64,000 bases of DNA from Cynocephalus volans (taxonomy: Eukaryota > Chordata > Mammalia > Dermoptera > Cynocephalidae): NCBI RefSeq assembly GCF_027409185.1, contig NC_084468.1, positions 103,664,001-103,728,000 on the forward strand. Direction: 5' to 3'. Shown here piece after piece: positions 20,836-31,105 of this stretch. The notes beneath the pieces were generated by a model, which saw only the letters and a list, made by a program, of their open reading frames with translations, ran no database searches and had not been told where the DNA came from. Position 1 is the stretch's first letter. Each line of letters opens with the position of its first letter. The translations under genes and the position numbers were made by a program.

Positions 20836-21904
20836 CACAGGAGACATTTTGAATGAGACTTGGTAGATGGAAGTAAAGCAGCAGTCATATACTTTGTACC
20901 CTTGGAAGGTCAGCACAGAACATGAAGCAATGTTGCAGACTGTGCAAGTTCTTATTTATCTACTAGCTTATCTCATAATTGTGGAGCAGTGGCCAGATCC
21001 ACAGCTTCTTCAACTCATGCCAGATCCTCTATTTCACTTTCAACAACTCCTGAGTCTGTGATAAAAGGTGCCAGCTTCCCCAGCAGATCACCACCATTAT
21101 CAAAGTTAAACCCTTGGAACCAGGAAAAGATCAATGTTGATTCTAGTGCATTCTCATGGATTATAGCCCATCCTTGTAGATGCCAGTTTTCCTTGCTTCC
21201 TCCTTTCTGCAACTGTGTAAGGTCAAATTGTTGCTTTGCCTCCCACGGATTTGTCACCCCTTTTCCCCTGGGTGACAGAGCCGCCAAAGATTACTCAAAG
21301 CCCATCTCTTCTGAGCAGTGAGAAGCCCTGAAAAGGGGTTAATCTCCCAGAGCCCTCAAGAAAGAGGCATTCCTTCCATTTGAGAAATTAACCACAAATT
21401 GGGGTTCTCTTCCCACATGTATTCTCCAGGTAGGAAGTTACAGGAAGAGAACATAGGTGTGGTTTTTTCTAGGTACAGTTTAACAAGTCTAACAATAGAA
21501 GCTGGTAACATTCAGTAAGAAAAGCAGGGTGACATTCTATAATGCAATTAAGTCGACCCACTAACAAAAGCTTGATTTTAGCAAACATTCTCTTCTTACA
21601 GCAACTTCCCATTATCTTTACATATCAATCGGTAACCTGTCTGTCTTTGAGCCAGCAACCTTGCTATATCACAATTTCTTATCTTACAACAGAGACTATA
21701 GCCTGGGGAAAATTTCTTGTCCTTTGCAAGGTCAATATTTGAAACTGCAAGGCTTTGGTAAACCAGGCCCTGTGAAGTACATTTGCTTTATGCATACTCC
21801 ACATCAAATCTCTAATATATACATTTATGTATATGATATAGATATATATACATTTTATATAAATATATTTCCCAGTATTTCTGCTTCTCTGATAGAATTC
21901 TAAT
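20836..21904. other. Unassigned stretch, possibly an old LTR within L2
   Basis: About 1.07 kb separates L2-like blocks, so something may have inserted here. It contains no motif I can assign firmly and no coding sequence I trust; overlapping frames of 110 and 90 codons on opposite strands around 20989-21321 share the same bases. A TATA-rich dinucleotide stretch lies at about 21820-21870. Confidence 0.35.
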
Positions 21905-22060
21905 ACTCTTATAGTACTCTTAGTCTGTTTCCTGCCACTAAAATATAAGGTCCATGAGAATTAATAAAAAATTCTACTTTGTTCACTATGCTAGCCCCAG
22001 AAACTAGAATAGGGCCTGACATAAGTAGGAACTCCTTAAATACTTATTGATGAAAAAATT
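21905..22060 (+). mobile_element. L2 LINE 3'-end fragment
   Basis: TAAAATATAAGGTCCATGAG, then TTGTTCACTATGCTAGCCCC and AGGGCCTGACATAAGTAGGA follow the L2 3' terminus. Confidence 0.6.
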
Positions 22061-22157
22061 TTTAAAAACATAAGACACATAGTATTAAGGATGGCAATAA
22101 AAGGAAAGAGACCAATATTCACTGATGTTCTAGAAGAAAGATTCCTATAAAAAAATA

Positions 22158-22238
22158 CAAGGGTACTTCAAAAAGTTCATGGAAAGATTTGTATTACCTT
22201 TTAATTCTATTTTTCACAAACTTTTTGCAGTACCGTTG
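22158..22238. mobile_element. Short palindromic DNA-transposon MITE (mariner/Tc1-type), TA-flanked
   Basis: The 81-bp element has terminal inverted repeats: GGGTACTTCAAAAAGTTCAT at the left, and a right end whose complement reads CGGTACTGCAAAAAGTTTGT. TA dinucleotides flank both ends (22156-22157 and 22239-22240). It has no coding capacity. Confidence 0.75.
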
Positions 22239-22580
22239 TAAATAAATAAAAACTGAGATGTGTCTTAAAAGATGAACAGGAAGAATGAGAAATATATTCT
22301 ATGCTATGAAATAGTATGAACAAAAATAAGAATGAGCATGCTAAATGTAAAATAGTTGGCCAGGAATGAGGAATTTGACCTGGTATTCAGTAGGAAAGCC
22401 ATTGCACTTTCTGTATCAGGTGACTAACATGAGGAAAACAGTATTTCAGGAAATTTAATCTGTCATGAATATACTCAGTTGATTGGATGGGGGAACTAGA
22501 AAGGCAAGGAGACAGCTCAGACATGTTAGATCAGTAGTGTGACAAAAAAGGAAAGAAAAGGTAAATATAAAATAATGTTA

Positions 22581-22769
22581 GGGCTGGCCCATGGCTCACT
22601 TGGGAGAGTGTGGTGCTGATAACACAAAGGCCACGGGTTCGGATCCCTATATAGGGATGGCCAGTTAGCTCACTTGGGAGAGCGTAGTGCTGACAACACC
22701 AAGTCAAGGGTTAGGATCCCCTTACTGGTCACCTTTTTATTAAAATAATAATAAATAAATAAATAAATA
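22581..22769 (+). mobile_element. CYN dimeric tRNA-Ile SINE, (AAAT)n-tailed, with TSD
   Basis: The first monomer begins GGGCTGGCCCATGGCTCACT and has a B box GGTTCGGATCC (22636-22646). The second begins GGCCAGTTAGCTCACTTGGG, including the box A TAGCTCACTTGG, and ends GATCCCCTTACTGGTCAC. The tail is an AATAAAT repeat. The 12-bp duplication AAAATAATGTTA lies at 22569-22580 and 22770-22781. The tRNA-Ile origin is visible in both monomers. Confidence 0.92.
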
Positions 22770-22859
22770 AAAATAATGTTAAAAGGTTGTAACTTGGCAA
22801 CTGTAGAAATCATAAGTATTTTATTTCCGATTCTCCTCTTTCTAATCACACAGTAAAAT

Positions 22860-23140
22860 TCCATTTCTCCACCCTTTTGAAGTTAGGTATGGCCATGCAA
22901 CTTGCTTTGATCCATGAAATACGAATCAATGTAACAATGTAACAACTGTCTCTTCAGAAAGAATCCTTCAAGAACAAGTGTGTGATTCTCTATTTTCCCT
23001 TCTCCCTTTATATTCCCTAGAAGCATTTTGAAGGTCTCATTTGCCTGGGTCTCTAGAATGGACATGAACATGACAAGAAATAAACTGTTGTTATTTCAAG
23101 CCACAGAGATGATTTTGGATTGTTTGTAACTGCAACACAA
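22860..23140 (+). repeat. Ancient LTR-like repeat fragment
   Basis: TATGGCCATGCAACTTGCTT, then GGACATGAACATGACAAG, AATAAACTGTTGTTATTTCA and AGCCACAGAGATGATTTTGG resemble an old placental LTR-type repeat with its polyadenylation region. The family name is not certain. Confidence 0.5.
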
Positions 23141-23149
23141 CCTTGCCCA

Positions 23150-23660
23150 TCTTGACTGTGGGGCAGTATTAAAATATGTCAACAAACTTGTATACTCCCT
23201 TCTTTAAGAAAGGGAGCTTAATTTCTCTCTCCTTGAGTGTGAGCCAGAATTAATAACTCACTTCTAAAAGTGATGGTGTGTAATGTCTCAGACTAGGTCA
23301 TAAAAAGCATTGGGGCTTCCTCTCTTGGCTCATTCACTTTGGGGAAATTCAGCTGTCATGAGTGTTATGGGAACTCTCAAGCAGTCCTACAGAGAGAGAT
23401 CCACATGCTGAGGAACTGAGGCCTCCTGCCAACAATTAGCATTAATTTGCCAGGCTTGTGAAAGAGCTACCTTGAAAAAAGATCCTCCAGCCCAAGCCCC
23501 AGTCAAGGCTTCAGAAGACTGCAACCTCAGACACCGAGCCAGTTAAGCTGCTCTTGGACTCCTGGCCCACAGAAATTACGTGAGATAATAAATGATTATT
23601 GTTATAAGCCACTATGCTTTAGGCTAATTTAATACACAGTAACAGACAACTAATACATTG
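23150..23660 (+). repeat. Ancient MaLR-type (MLT1-like) LTR
   Basis: The order is CTAGGTCATAAAAAGCATTG, CAAGCAGTCCTACAGAGAGA, GAGGAACTGAGGCCTCCTGC, AGATAATAAATGATTATTGT, ending ACAACTAATACATTG. It has LTR-like termini and a poly(A) region, and no internal retroviral sequence. Confidence 0.6.
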
Positions 23661-24553
23661 GCTGATATAGAAATACTAAATACTAAATATTTCCATACTA
23701 AATATTGAAAATAGAGCATAGGAAGAAGTCAAAGCTAATTTCTTTGCTTTGAGCTTTGAATAATTTGGAAAAATTGTGATATCACTAACTATAAGTTATT
23801 CAATTCTATTGTAAAGTCTTGAGGCAAGAGCCATGTCTGCTCAATAAACATCTACTGAAGTCTAGTAAAGGTTTAACAACAGAACAAGGTGTTCAGAACA
23901 GAGAAGGACATTCTAGTACAGATAAGAGAGAACTCTCATCTCCCCTTTTCTGGACACTATACTTTTACTATTACAGCAAAAACCAATTTTCTTAGCAGCA
24001 GTATCACATTGCTAGTACACTGACTGAAAGTAAAGGTTCCGGGGGTGTTTTAAAATAAAACACCTCCTATTCATCTCAGCATTCATATAAGAGATGTGCA
24101 ATTATATGTTGATTTTGTGTCTCTGATGATTACGAGTTTCTATACTAAAACCACAATAGGAAAAAGGAAACAGAATAGGGAGAAGGTGCACTGTTAAAGA
24201 ATGAATATTCTACAATAAAGTGTTCATCCCACATATCAAATACAGAGTTGAAATATTGCCCATCCATTGTTTTATCAATTCGAACAGCTTCACCTTGTAC
24301 TCTACCTTTAATGGCCTTAAGCCACCCTTATTTACAATCAATTTTTATTTCTTCTATCTATTACCAAATTGTCTCTTCTGAGTATTTTCAAAGCCTTCAC
24401 TTGAATAGTGGCTAAATTCATTGGGTTTGATCTCAAATTTCCGCAAATTTCACACTAACAGTAGATAGAAATCGTTGCTAAAGTACCACTCGTCTCAAAA
24501 TGATAATAGACTGTAAAGTTATGATTGCTTTTTAAAATTAAACTTTATTTTAA
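23661..24553. other. Intergenic DNA, nothing recognised
   Basis: About 0.9 kb of AT-rich sequence without coding or RNA signal. Confidence 0.4.
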
Positions 24554-24568
24554 AAGTCTTAGATTTAA

Positions 24569-24772
24569 GGGCTGGCCTACAGCTCACTTGGGAGAGTGTG
24601 GTGCTGATAACACCAAGGCCACGGGTTCAGATGCCTGCATAGGGATGGCCGGTTAGCTCACTTGGGAGAGCGTGGTGCTGACAACACCAAGTCAAGGGTT
24701 AAGATCCCCTTACTGGTCATCTTTAAAAAATAAATAAATAAATAAAAATAATAAAAATAAATAAATAAATAC
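24569..24772 (+). mobile_element. CYN dimeric tRNA-Ile SINE, (AAAT)n-tailed
   Basis: Same architecture as the 22581 copy: GGGCTGGCCTACAGCTCACT, B box GGTTCAGATGC, then GGCCGGTTAGCTCACTTGGG and GATCCCCTTACTGGTCAT with an AAAT-type tail. An imperfect 14-bp duplication (AAGTCTTAGATTTA at 24554-24567, AAGTCTAAGATGTA at 24773-24786) flanks it. The diverged duplication suggests it is older than the copies at 2950 and 6336. Confidence 0.9.
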
Positions 24773-24786
24773 AAGTCTAAGATGTA

Positions 24787-25390
24787 TAAAAAAGTTACAA
24801 AAGTACTACAGGGAGTTCCCACACACTCCTCATTCAATTTCCCCTATTGTTAATATCTTACAATACCATGGTACATCTGTCACAACTAAGAAACCAACAC
24901 TGGCACATTATTATTAACCAAATTCCACACTTATTCAGATTTCACTAGTTTTCCACTAATGTCCTTTTTCTGTTCAAGGATCCCAGCTAGGATACTATAT
25001 CACATTTAATAGTTATGTATCCTCTACTCTGGTGTGACAGTTTCTTAGACTTTTCTTGTTTTTTTGTGACAAAGACAGTTTCAAGTACTGATTAGGTAAT
25101 GTGTAAAATGTCCATGAATTTGATTGCGTCTAATTTTTTTCTCATGGTTAGACTAGAGTATAGGCTTTGAGTAAGAATAACAGAGAGCAAGGTAAAGTGT
25201 CCTTCTCATCACATCATGTCAGAGTACACACTACCCTTACTTATCACTGATGTTAATATTGGTCACCTGGAGTAGGCAGTGTTTGACACTATTCTCCACT
25301 GTAAAGTTATGCTTTCTCCTTCCTTACTCTACTCTTTGAAAACAAGTTACTAAGCACAGCCAACATTGGTGAGTTAAGTAATACAGTATG
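24787..25390. mobile_element. Old L1 (L1M-type) UTR fragment
   Basis: GGGAGTTCCCACACACTCCT, then CAATTTCCCCTATTGTTAAT, GGTACATCTGTCACAACTAA, AATGTCCTTTTTCTGTTCAA and TTCTCCACTGTAAAGTTATG form the order of a common old L1 untranslated region. The orientation is not certain. The CYN SINE at 24569 inserted into its left part. Confidence 0.55.
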
Positions 25391-25731
25391 TCAAAAAAGG
25401 AAAAAATCAAATTCAGTTGGAGTAATGAAAATTTTCATGGAGCAAGCATACTTGAGCAAAGCAATGAAAGCTGAGTAGAATTTTGACAGATGAAAATAGA
25501 TGGGAAGGCATTCATGATGAGAAAAGAGTATAAACGAAACATGGGGGTAGGAAACGGGAGACATTTTAAGTCCAGTTTCAGACAAAGCACAAAGTTCTAG
25601 GAAAAGCCAGGACCCATGCACAGCGTGCACACACACACTCACTCTCTCTCATTCATTAGTGTTCTAGCTCCTTATCCTAAAGGAAACATCATTTAAAATC
25701 TTCAGTAAGACTTTGTAGCTTAGCGCATATG

Positions 25732-26121
25732 GGTGATTTTATGAGTTGAACTGTGCTCTCCAAAATTCATATGTTGAAGTTCTAACCCACAGTACCTCTG
25801 GATGTGACTGCATTTGGAGACAGGATGGTTAAGGAGGTAATTAAGGTGAAATTAAGTCATCAGGGTAGGCCCTAATCCAATATGACTGGTGTCCTTTTAA
25901 GAAGAGGCGATTGACACACAAACTGGTACAAAAAGAAAATGTGAAGATACAGAGAGAAGACTGACATCTACATACCAAGGAGAGAGGCCTCAGAAGAAAC
26001 AACCTGCTGACACCTTGATCTCAGACTTATAGCCTCCAGAACTGTGACAAAGTCAGTCTCCGTTGTGTAAGCCACCCAGTCTGCAGTATTTTGATATGGG
26101 AGTTCTAGCAAACTAATAGAT
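25732..26121 (+). repeat. MaLR-type LTR
   Basis: AGTTGAACTGTGCTCTCCAA, then AATTCATATGTTGAAGTTCT, GGTAGGCCCTAATCCAATAT, AAGGAGAGAGGCCTCAGAAG, ATAGCCTCCAGAACTGTGAC and the end GCAAACTAATAGA give a well-preserved LTR. No internal region is attached, so it is probably a solo LTR. Confidence 0.65.
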
Positions 26122-26639
26122 GGTTATTTAGAGATTCTAAATAAAATCAAATTTGGCAAAACTCCCTACTGTGAATTGGTATTTAAGCTTGTTATTGAAT
26201 AGTTCTTCGAGTTCATTAGTGAGAAGAAATAAGTGAAGTAAGGAGAGGTGAGAGAAAGTAAGAGAGGGTGAAATATGGTGAGCCATAGAAACAGCTCTAG
26301 TTCTTTCGAATTAAGATTGATCTCATAAACTTGTCCATTCCAACCCTAACGATGACAGCAATTTGTTCTCTAATTAAATTCTTTCCCCGAAAAAGGATGT
26401 AGCGACGTCATGAAGTTTTTGTGGACCTCCACTGTACTTTATTCAACCGGTGTCTTAACTATTTTCCATGACAGCAATTGCTGCAATGTGCTGCCCCAAA
26501 TTGTCCAGCACTAAATAAAAGCTTAACCTGGATCCTCTTTTTTGTTTCATACCAGAGGAAAATAAAAAGGAAAACAGAAAATAAACTTAGTGTTATTCAA
26601 TAAGCAGGTGCCAAAAACTAAAACAACGAGTATTCCTAA
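26122..26639. other. Upstream flank of the SNHG8 promoter region
   Basis: No gene. GTAGCGACGTCATGAAG near 26400 contains a CRE-like GACGTCA core. Its function is unknown. Confidence 0.35.
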
Positions 26640-27486
26640 ACGTTGGAAATTCCACTTTACAACGGTGGCAGCTCTACCCTTTCTTTAATTGCATCCTCAA
26701 AGGAACGCAAAGCAGGGGAGTTAAGACCCAGGAGTTCCGCTTTCAGGAGGCGTCGGAGTCCGAAAGTGGCCAGACGTGGGCCACAAACCGTGGGTCAGAC
26801 CGCAACACGGGACGCAGCCAAAAGGGTCTCCTCTACGCTCATGAGGTCTAACAACCTTTCCTTTTTCTAATTTTGTGCTTATCGTTTGGTGAGGCTTTCC
26901 ATATTGAATGCAAACACTTCTAAGAAATTAGACCAAAAAAAAAAAAAAAAAAAACCCCAACGGCGCAGACCACTGACACCGGCGCTTCAGGAACAGCAAT
27001 TCCAGCAGAAGACGAAGGCCATGAACAGTTCATTAGCAGAGAGACAAAAAAGTCAGCCAGTTTTATATAAATTAACCTACCAAAAGGTTAAGAAGCAGAG
27101 AACTGTCAAATCTGGTGCTCCGGTAACAAAAGTGACTTCTTACATAACTACCCTAGAGTCAACAGGAACCAACACAGCTTTCTCCTTTCAGTCAGCCGGG
27201 AGCTCCAGGATGTCACGGTCCCGCGAGAACTGTTCGGCTCATGTGTACGCATGCGCCTGAATCCGGGCCAAACGACCGCCTCAGACCAAGGTGATGGGCG
27301 GTTGAGGGCGGGGAAAAGCCGAGAGAACGATGGGGCATCGGGAAGGAGGTGGTCAACGGAAGGGGTAGAGCCGCGGCCGAGCTTGGGGTACGGAGAGGCG
27401 AGAGAAATCGCGTAGGCCCGCCCTTCGCGGCGCTGCCCGGAATAGCGTCATGAGCCGTATAAGAACGCGTGCGCAGGCGCACTCGG
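26640..27486 (+). promoter_or_regulatory. CpG-rich promoter region of SNHG8
   Basis: GC content and CpG density rise sharply from about 27190, in contrast with the surrounding AT-rich DNA. NRF1-like motifs are visible (ACGCATGCGCC near 27247, GTGCGCAGGCGCAC near 27470). Open frames here (26643-26870, 26886-27260, and minus 27213-27482) lack domains and are taken as by-products of GC-rich promoter DNA. An A-run sits at 26936-26954. Confidence 0.7.
27458..27463 (+). promoter_or_regulatory. SNHG8: TATA box of SNHG8
   Basis: TATAAG lies 29 bp before the pyrimidine-rich presumed start (CCTTTTACTTCC at 27487). This spacing is right for a TATA box. Confidence 0.6.
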
Positions 27487-27923
27487 CCTTTTACTTCCGA
27501 GAAGCGTCGAGGTCGAGTGGAAGTCCGCGGTGCGGCTTGTGCGCCAAGGTGGTAATTGGGTCACAAGTTATTGGTTTAACCAAAATGCAGGAGATTCAGA
27601 ATTTTGGTAGTGGTAGATCGAGGTCGACTTTGAAAACCTTTAGATTCGGACATCAGAGCGGACTTACGTGTTCGGTAAGTCGCGGCACGGCCACGTGCAG
27701 CTCTGGAACCTGAGCCCCCGCGCATGTGGGCCGTGAGCCATCTGGGAAACGTTCGGTGTACCTGGGACTCCTGTGAAGACGGTCATTAGTCCTGCTGTCG
27801 GTGCTATGGACCATCTTGAGTCTACTATGTTTAGTGCCTTAGCACTCTAAAAATGGCCAGTTTGATCAGATGGTGAGTAAAGTCTTTAGAGTTGTGCTGG
27901 CTGATCAGTTCTGAATTGTGAAT

Positions 27924-28054
27924 CTCCATGTATCTTTGGGACCTGTCAACTGTGGCAGTCTCCCTTCCTAGCCATGGAAGAGCATATTCTTGTTTATTGG
28001 CAAAGCTGTCACCATTTAATTGGTATCAGATTCTGACTTGCACAAGTAACATTT
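27924..28054 (+). ncRNA. SNORA24: SNORA24 (ACA24), box H/ACA snoRNA
   Basis: This 131-nt RNA begins CTCCATGTATCTTTGGGACC. The first hairpin closes with TCCATG pairing CATGGA. The H box AGAGCA (ANANNA) is at 27979-27984. The second hairpin closes with CTTGT pairing ACAAG, and ACA at 28049-28051 lies three bases before the end. The sequence is nearly the human SNORA24 as I know it. The family guides pseudouridylation of 18S rRNA in the nucleolus. It lies in the first intron of the host, about 72 bp before the next exon, as expected for processing from the spliced intron. Confidence 0.95.
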
Positions 28055-28569
28055 TTCACAGTAAAAAAACCTGGAGGGTACCGAGTTATTGTGCAAATTT
28101 TTCTAAACTATTGTTAATGTTTCTAGGAAGGTGAACTCATTGTACTGATGGTTGATGAAAAACATCACAAGGTACGTTCCCTTTTTTATTCATATTTCCC
28201 ACTTAATATCAAACCCCTTAGCACTAAGGCTTTGCTTTGGAAAGCCCATTTTGCTAGAGTTTTGTAATTTAAAATAGTAAATAGCCATGAATAGAAAGTA
28301 ACTGAATTAGTAACTAAGATTTCAGAACGGTTAGGTAAGTACACAGGTCTGAGTTTTATAACACTGGTTTTCTTCTCTTGCAGATACCAAGAAATCCAAA
28401 GTGATAATGAGTGAAGTCTTTATGCAGCATCCTGCAGTGGATCATGACATGTTTAAAGCTTAGTTGGGTAAATGGGTATTTCACCTGTTCTGGAAACTAT
28501 CGGTGCACTATGTTCAGTATAGGCCTAAATTTTTAAATTAATATTTAAGGTGTTTCCTTGATGTGATTA

Positions 28570-28575
28570 AATAAA
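28570..28575 (+). terminator. SNHG8: SNHG8 poly(A) signal
   Basis: AATAAA is followed by a GT/T-rich stretch (GTGCTTCATTGATGTGG), so cleavage is expected near 28593. Confidence 0.7.
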
Positions 28576-28811
28576 GTGCTTCATTGATGTGGATACTCAG
28601 TGTTCCTTGACTGAAAAATAGGTGGAAAGGTACTTACCAGTAATGAACAGAATACCTTAATGTTAGGAGCTCACTTGGAACTAGCATGAATGAGCACTGT
28701 CCTAAGGTTATTGTAGCATTTGGGGAAAATATGCACATAAAAATTACAAGGTTATCCCCAACGGAGAGAGCAGAGTCTTTTTATACCACACAAAAGGTTA
28801 AGGCAACTACA

Positions 28812-30797
28812 AGGTGAAAAGTTATGCACTTTATTTACACAAATGCACCAAACACTTGTATCTTTTAAAAATCACACTTAGACAAAACTGGCTATAATGA
28901 AGGCATGTTTTAAGAACCATGTATTCTACTTCAGGATAGAACAAACTGCAGGCCTGCCTATTTACTGCCTTTTCGGTTTGCCGATCCCTGCTCTACTTAA
29001 AACCTGAATATAAGTGTTGCTTGTACCAGCACTGTAGTTTAATTACCAGGGCAGCTTGTGGGAAAGTTTGAGTAAAAATAGTCTCACCTATATTGCACAT
29101 TTTTCCCAAGCCCTTGTGCAAATGTGTACCATATGTAGCCCTACATGTAAATGTTGCTTAAAAGGTTCTTTATCAAAATCATGGGCTTTTAGAAAAATTT
29201 TAGTGCTGTTATATCTGACACATAGCATTGCAAATCTGAAAAGTAGCAAACTATAAAGCACCTTTAAGTTTGTACCAGTTTTTATAAAACTGGGAATTTA
29301 CAAAAAGGGGTACACAGTTTGATACAGGAAGGAAAGCTAAAGTCTCTTATTAATGACAGCCACTTAAAAGGGTTATTTGCAACTATTCTGAAGTTCATGC
29401 TAACCTCTTATTCACCTATTTCTAAACCACTTGGGATTTGGGGAAGGATCCATGACATCAGCAATAATTCTCATGTCTGGGAGTGTTACTTAAATATCTT
29501 GAGAGGTTTGCCTTTTATATTTAGGCAGATTTTGCATTACTACCAAGAATGTCTTATAAAGCATAGTAAACGGCTGTCCCTTACCTCTGAGAAATGGCCA
29601 AAGGGAAATTTCCCTTGACTAGTAGAACCATGGGAGAAAAATACCCATTGTCAGCACTGAGGCTTCTTTTCAAAACTTAACCAACCTGTTAACCCCATTT
29701 GAAAACCAGGGTTAGTATAAAGTCTTATTGGCCTTTTATAAATTGTCAGTCAGGCGCATTGCTCCTTAATGCAGTGAGTGTTATGACTGGTGTATGTATT
29801 TATTGAAACAGTTTTAAAACTTCCAGTGTATAGGCAGGAAAGCATCTTTACTAGTGTATTTTTAATTGGATAGTGGCATGTTAGTCTTGGGAAACCTATA
29901 GGTATAAATCAATTACTAGAAAATTGCAGTAGGTGGCACTCTTTCATCATGGTCTAGAAAACGGATCATGATGCTAAGGAAAAGTTAACATTTCTAATTC
30001 TACTTACTAAGTTATACATATGAAGTGGTTAAAAGTTATCAGAGTAGATCTGGTAATATATTAAATAAATTAGGTTGTATGTCCAACTAGCATTTTTTAA
30101 GTTACCAGATAATCCTTCCAGATTTTGCTAGTATTTCACACACAATACCTAGACCTTTTTTTTTTTTAGTTCCATAGTGTTTGTACTTAAGGATACTTGC
30201 TTCCATATATTAAATCCCTTCATTCAGGAATGTATTGTGACAGGCACGTGTCCTTGTTGCTTAATGATTCTATTCTGGCCTATAAGTTTATAATGGAATT
30301 CCTTTACCTTTTTAGTCTTTGACTTCCTCACTTGACAAAGGCTACAAAGATAAGGTGGGAAGATTTCTTGTCAGCCTTTTGAAAAGCTCTGAGCATAAAT
30401 AGAAAATGCGACTCTTATTTTGAGAATAGCGCACCATGTTGATTCAATTTTAAGGAGTTCTCAATCCACATAAATGTAGACAGCCTTACTGCAAAATCAA
30501 TAACAATCTTGAGAATGCTGAGAAATAGGCAGAAAGATAATTCTCCAGTGAAATTTGGGTAGGTAACAGTGCTAATTAAGGATAATCAGTATTACACTGA
30601 GGTATTTGTAACAAAAAGTATTCACATCACAGATTTTCAGGTAGCAAGGGGTATATACTTTTTATCACAACACAAAGCAGAAACATGGATCTCACTCCCT
30701 GTTATTTATAATTTCTGGCTGAGTGCTAATAATGGGTGGTAAGAGTTTTCCATCAGTTTCTTTAAGTAGTGTTTCTTCTTAAGGTTTCCATGAAGAA
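28812..30797 (-). other. PRSS12: PRSS12 3' untranslated region
   Basis: On the minus strand the sequence after the PRSS12 stop (30800-30798) runs without splice signals to AATAAA candidates at 29804-29799 and 28835-28830. The distal one gives a 3' UTR of about 2 kb, ending roughly 0.2 kb from the SNHG8 end. Small plus-strand frames in this stretch (29056-29256, 29319-29618) have no recognisable features. The exact cleavage site is inferred. Confidence 0.6.
28830..28835 (-). terminator. PRSS12: Distal PRSS12 poly(A) signal candidate
   Basis: TTTATT on the plus strand is AATAAA on the minus strand, within GTGTAAATAAAGTGC. A weaker-context proximal AATAAA is at 29799-29804. Confidence 0.55.
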
Positions 30798-31105
30798 TTA
30801 CAGTTTGGTTACACCTTTTATCCAAGGTACAAAGGCTGAGACTTTGGTATAAACACCAGGAGAATCCTTGGCTCCACAGCCATAACCCCAGGAGGTCACC
30901 CCAAACACAACCCAGCTCTCTCCAGGCCGTTCGCACATGAGTGGTCCTCCACTGTCTCCCTGGCAGCTGTCCACGCGTTTGTGTTCATGGAGGTTTCCAG
31001 CACAGATCATCCTCCCTGTAAACCGACCTTTATAACGTTCTTCACAAAACCTCTTAGGAAGTAAGGGTATGGCTGCTTGTTGTAATGTTCTTGAATAGGC
31101 TCGTC
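30798..31105 (-). CDS. PRSS12: PRSS12 (neurotrypsin) last coding exon: catalytic Ser
   Basis: The acceptor CTGAGCAG/GACGAGCC opens the exon in phase with the previous one (split Gly codon). It encodes AYSRTLQQAAIPLLPKRFCE, then MICAGNLHEHK and RVDSCQGDSGGPLMC with the catalytic Ser in GDSGGP. The Asp six residues before that Ser gives trypsin-like (Arg/Lys) specificity. It continues through WVVFGVTSWGYGCG to the C-terminus PWIKGVTKL and TAA (30800-30798). All core residues of an active S1 protease are present. Neurotrypsin is a secreted neuronal serine protease that cleaves agrin at synapses. The human end is nearly the same, with few substitutions. Confidence 0.97.

Larger units (their letters stand above)
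27487..28593 (+). ncRNA. SNHG8: SNHG8, snoRNA host gene (spliced lncRNA)
   Basis: The gene is recognised by the intronic snoRNA SNORA24 and by its place next to the 3' end of PRSS12, as in human 4q26. The presumed start lies in CCTTTTACTTCC, a 5'TOP-like run typical of snoRNA hosts. Predicted exons are about 27487-27674 (donor G/GTAAGT at 27675), 28127-28171 (acceptor TGTTTCTAG, donor AAG/GTACG) and 28384 to about 28593 (acceptor CTTCTCTTGCAG, poly(A) signal AATAAA at 28570-28575). The snoRNA sits in intron 1. Short frames crossing the exons show no protein-like features. Exon limits are read from splice signals, not from transcripts, and alternative donors are possible. Confidence 0.85.

Noticed and set aside
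22581-22769. Genuine tRNA-Ile gene
   Set aside because: It is a dimer with a degenerate cloverleaf, an A-rich tail and target-site duplications, so it is a SINE.
1-26000. 3' end of NDST3, the next gene in human order
   Set aside because: No sulfotransferase-like coding exon was recognised. The gene probably ends outside the window.
26643-27260. Possible small protein gene upstream of SNHG8
   Set aside because: Two short Arg/Lys-rich frames in promoter DNA, one running through an A-run, without splice or homology evidence.
27450-27713. 87-codon open frame over SNHG8 exon 1
   Set aside because: It begins before the presumed transcript start and has no protein-like motif. The locus is a known non-coding snoRNA host.
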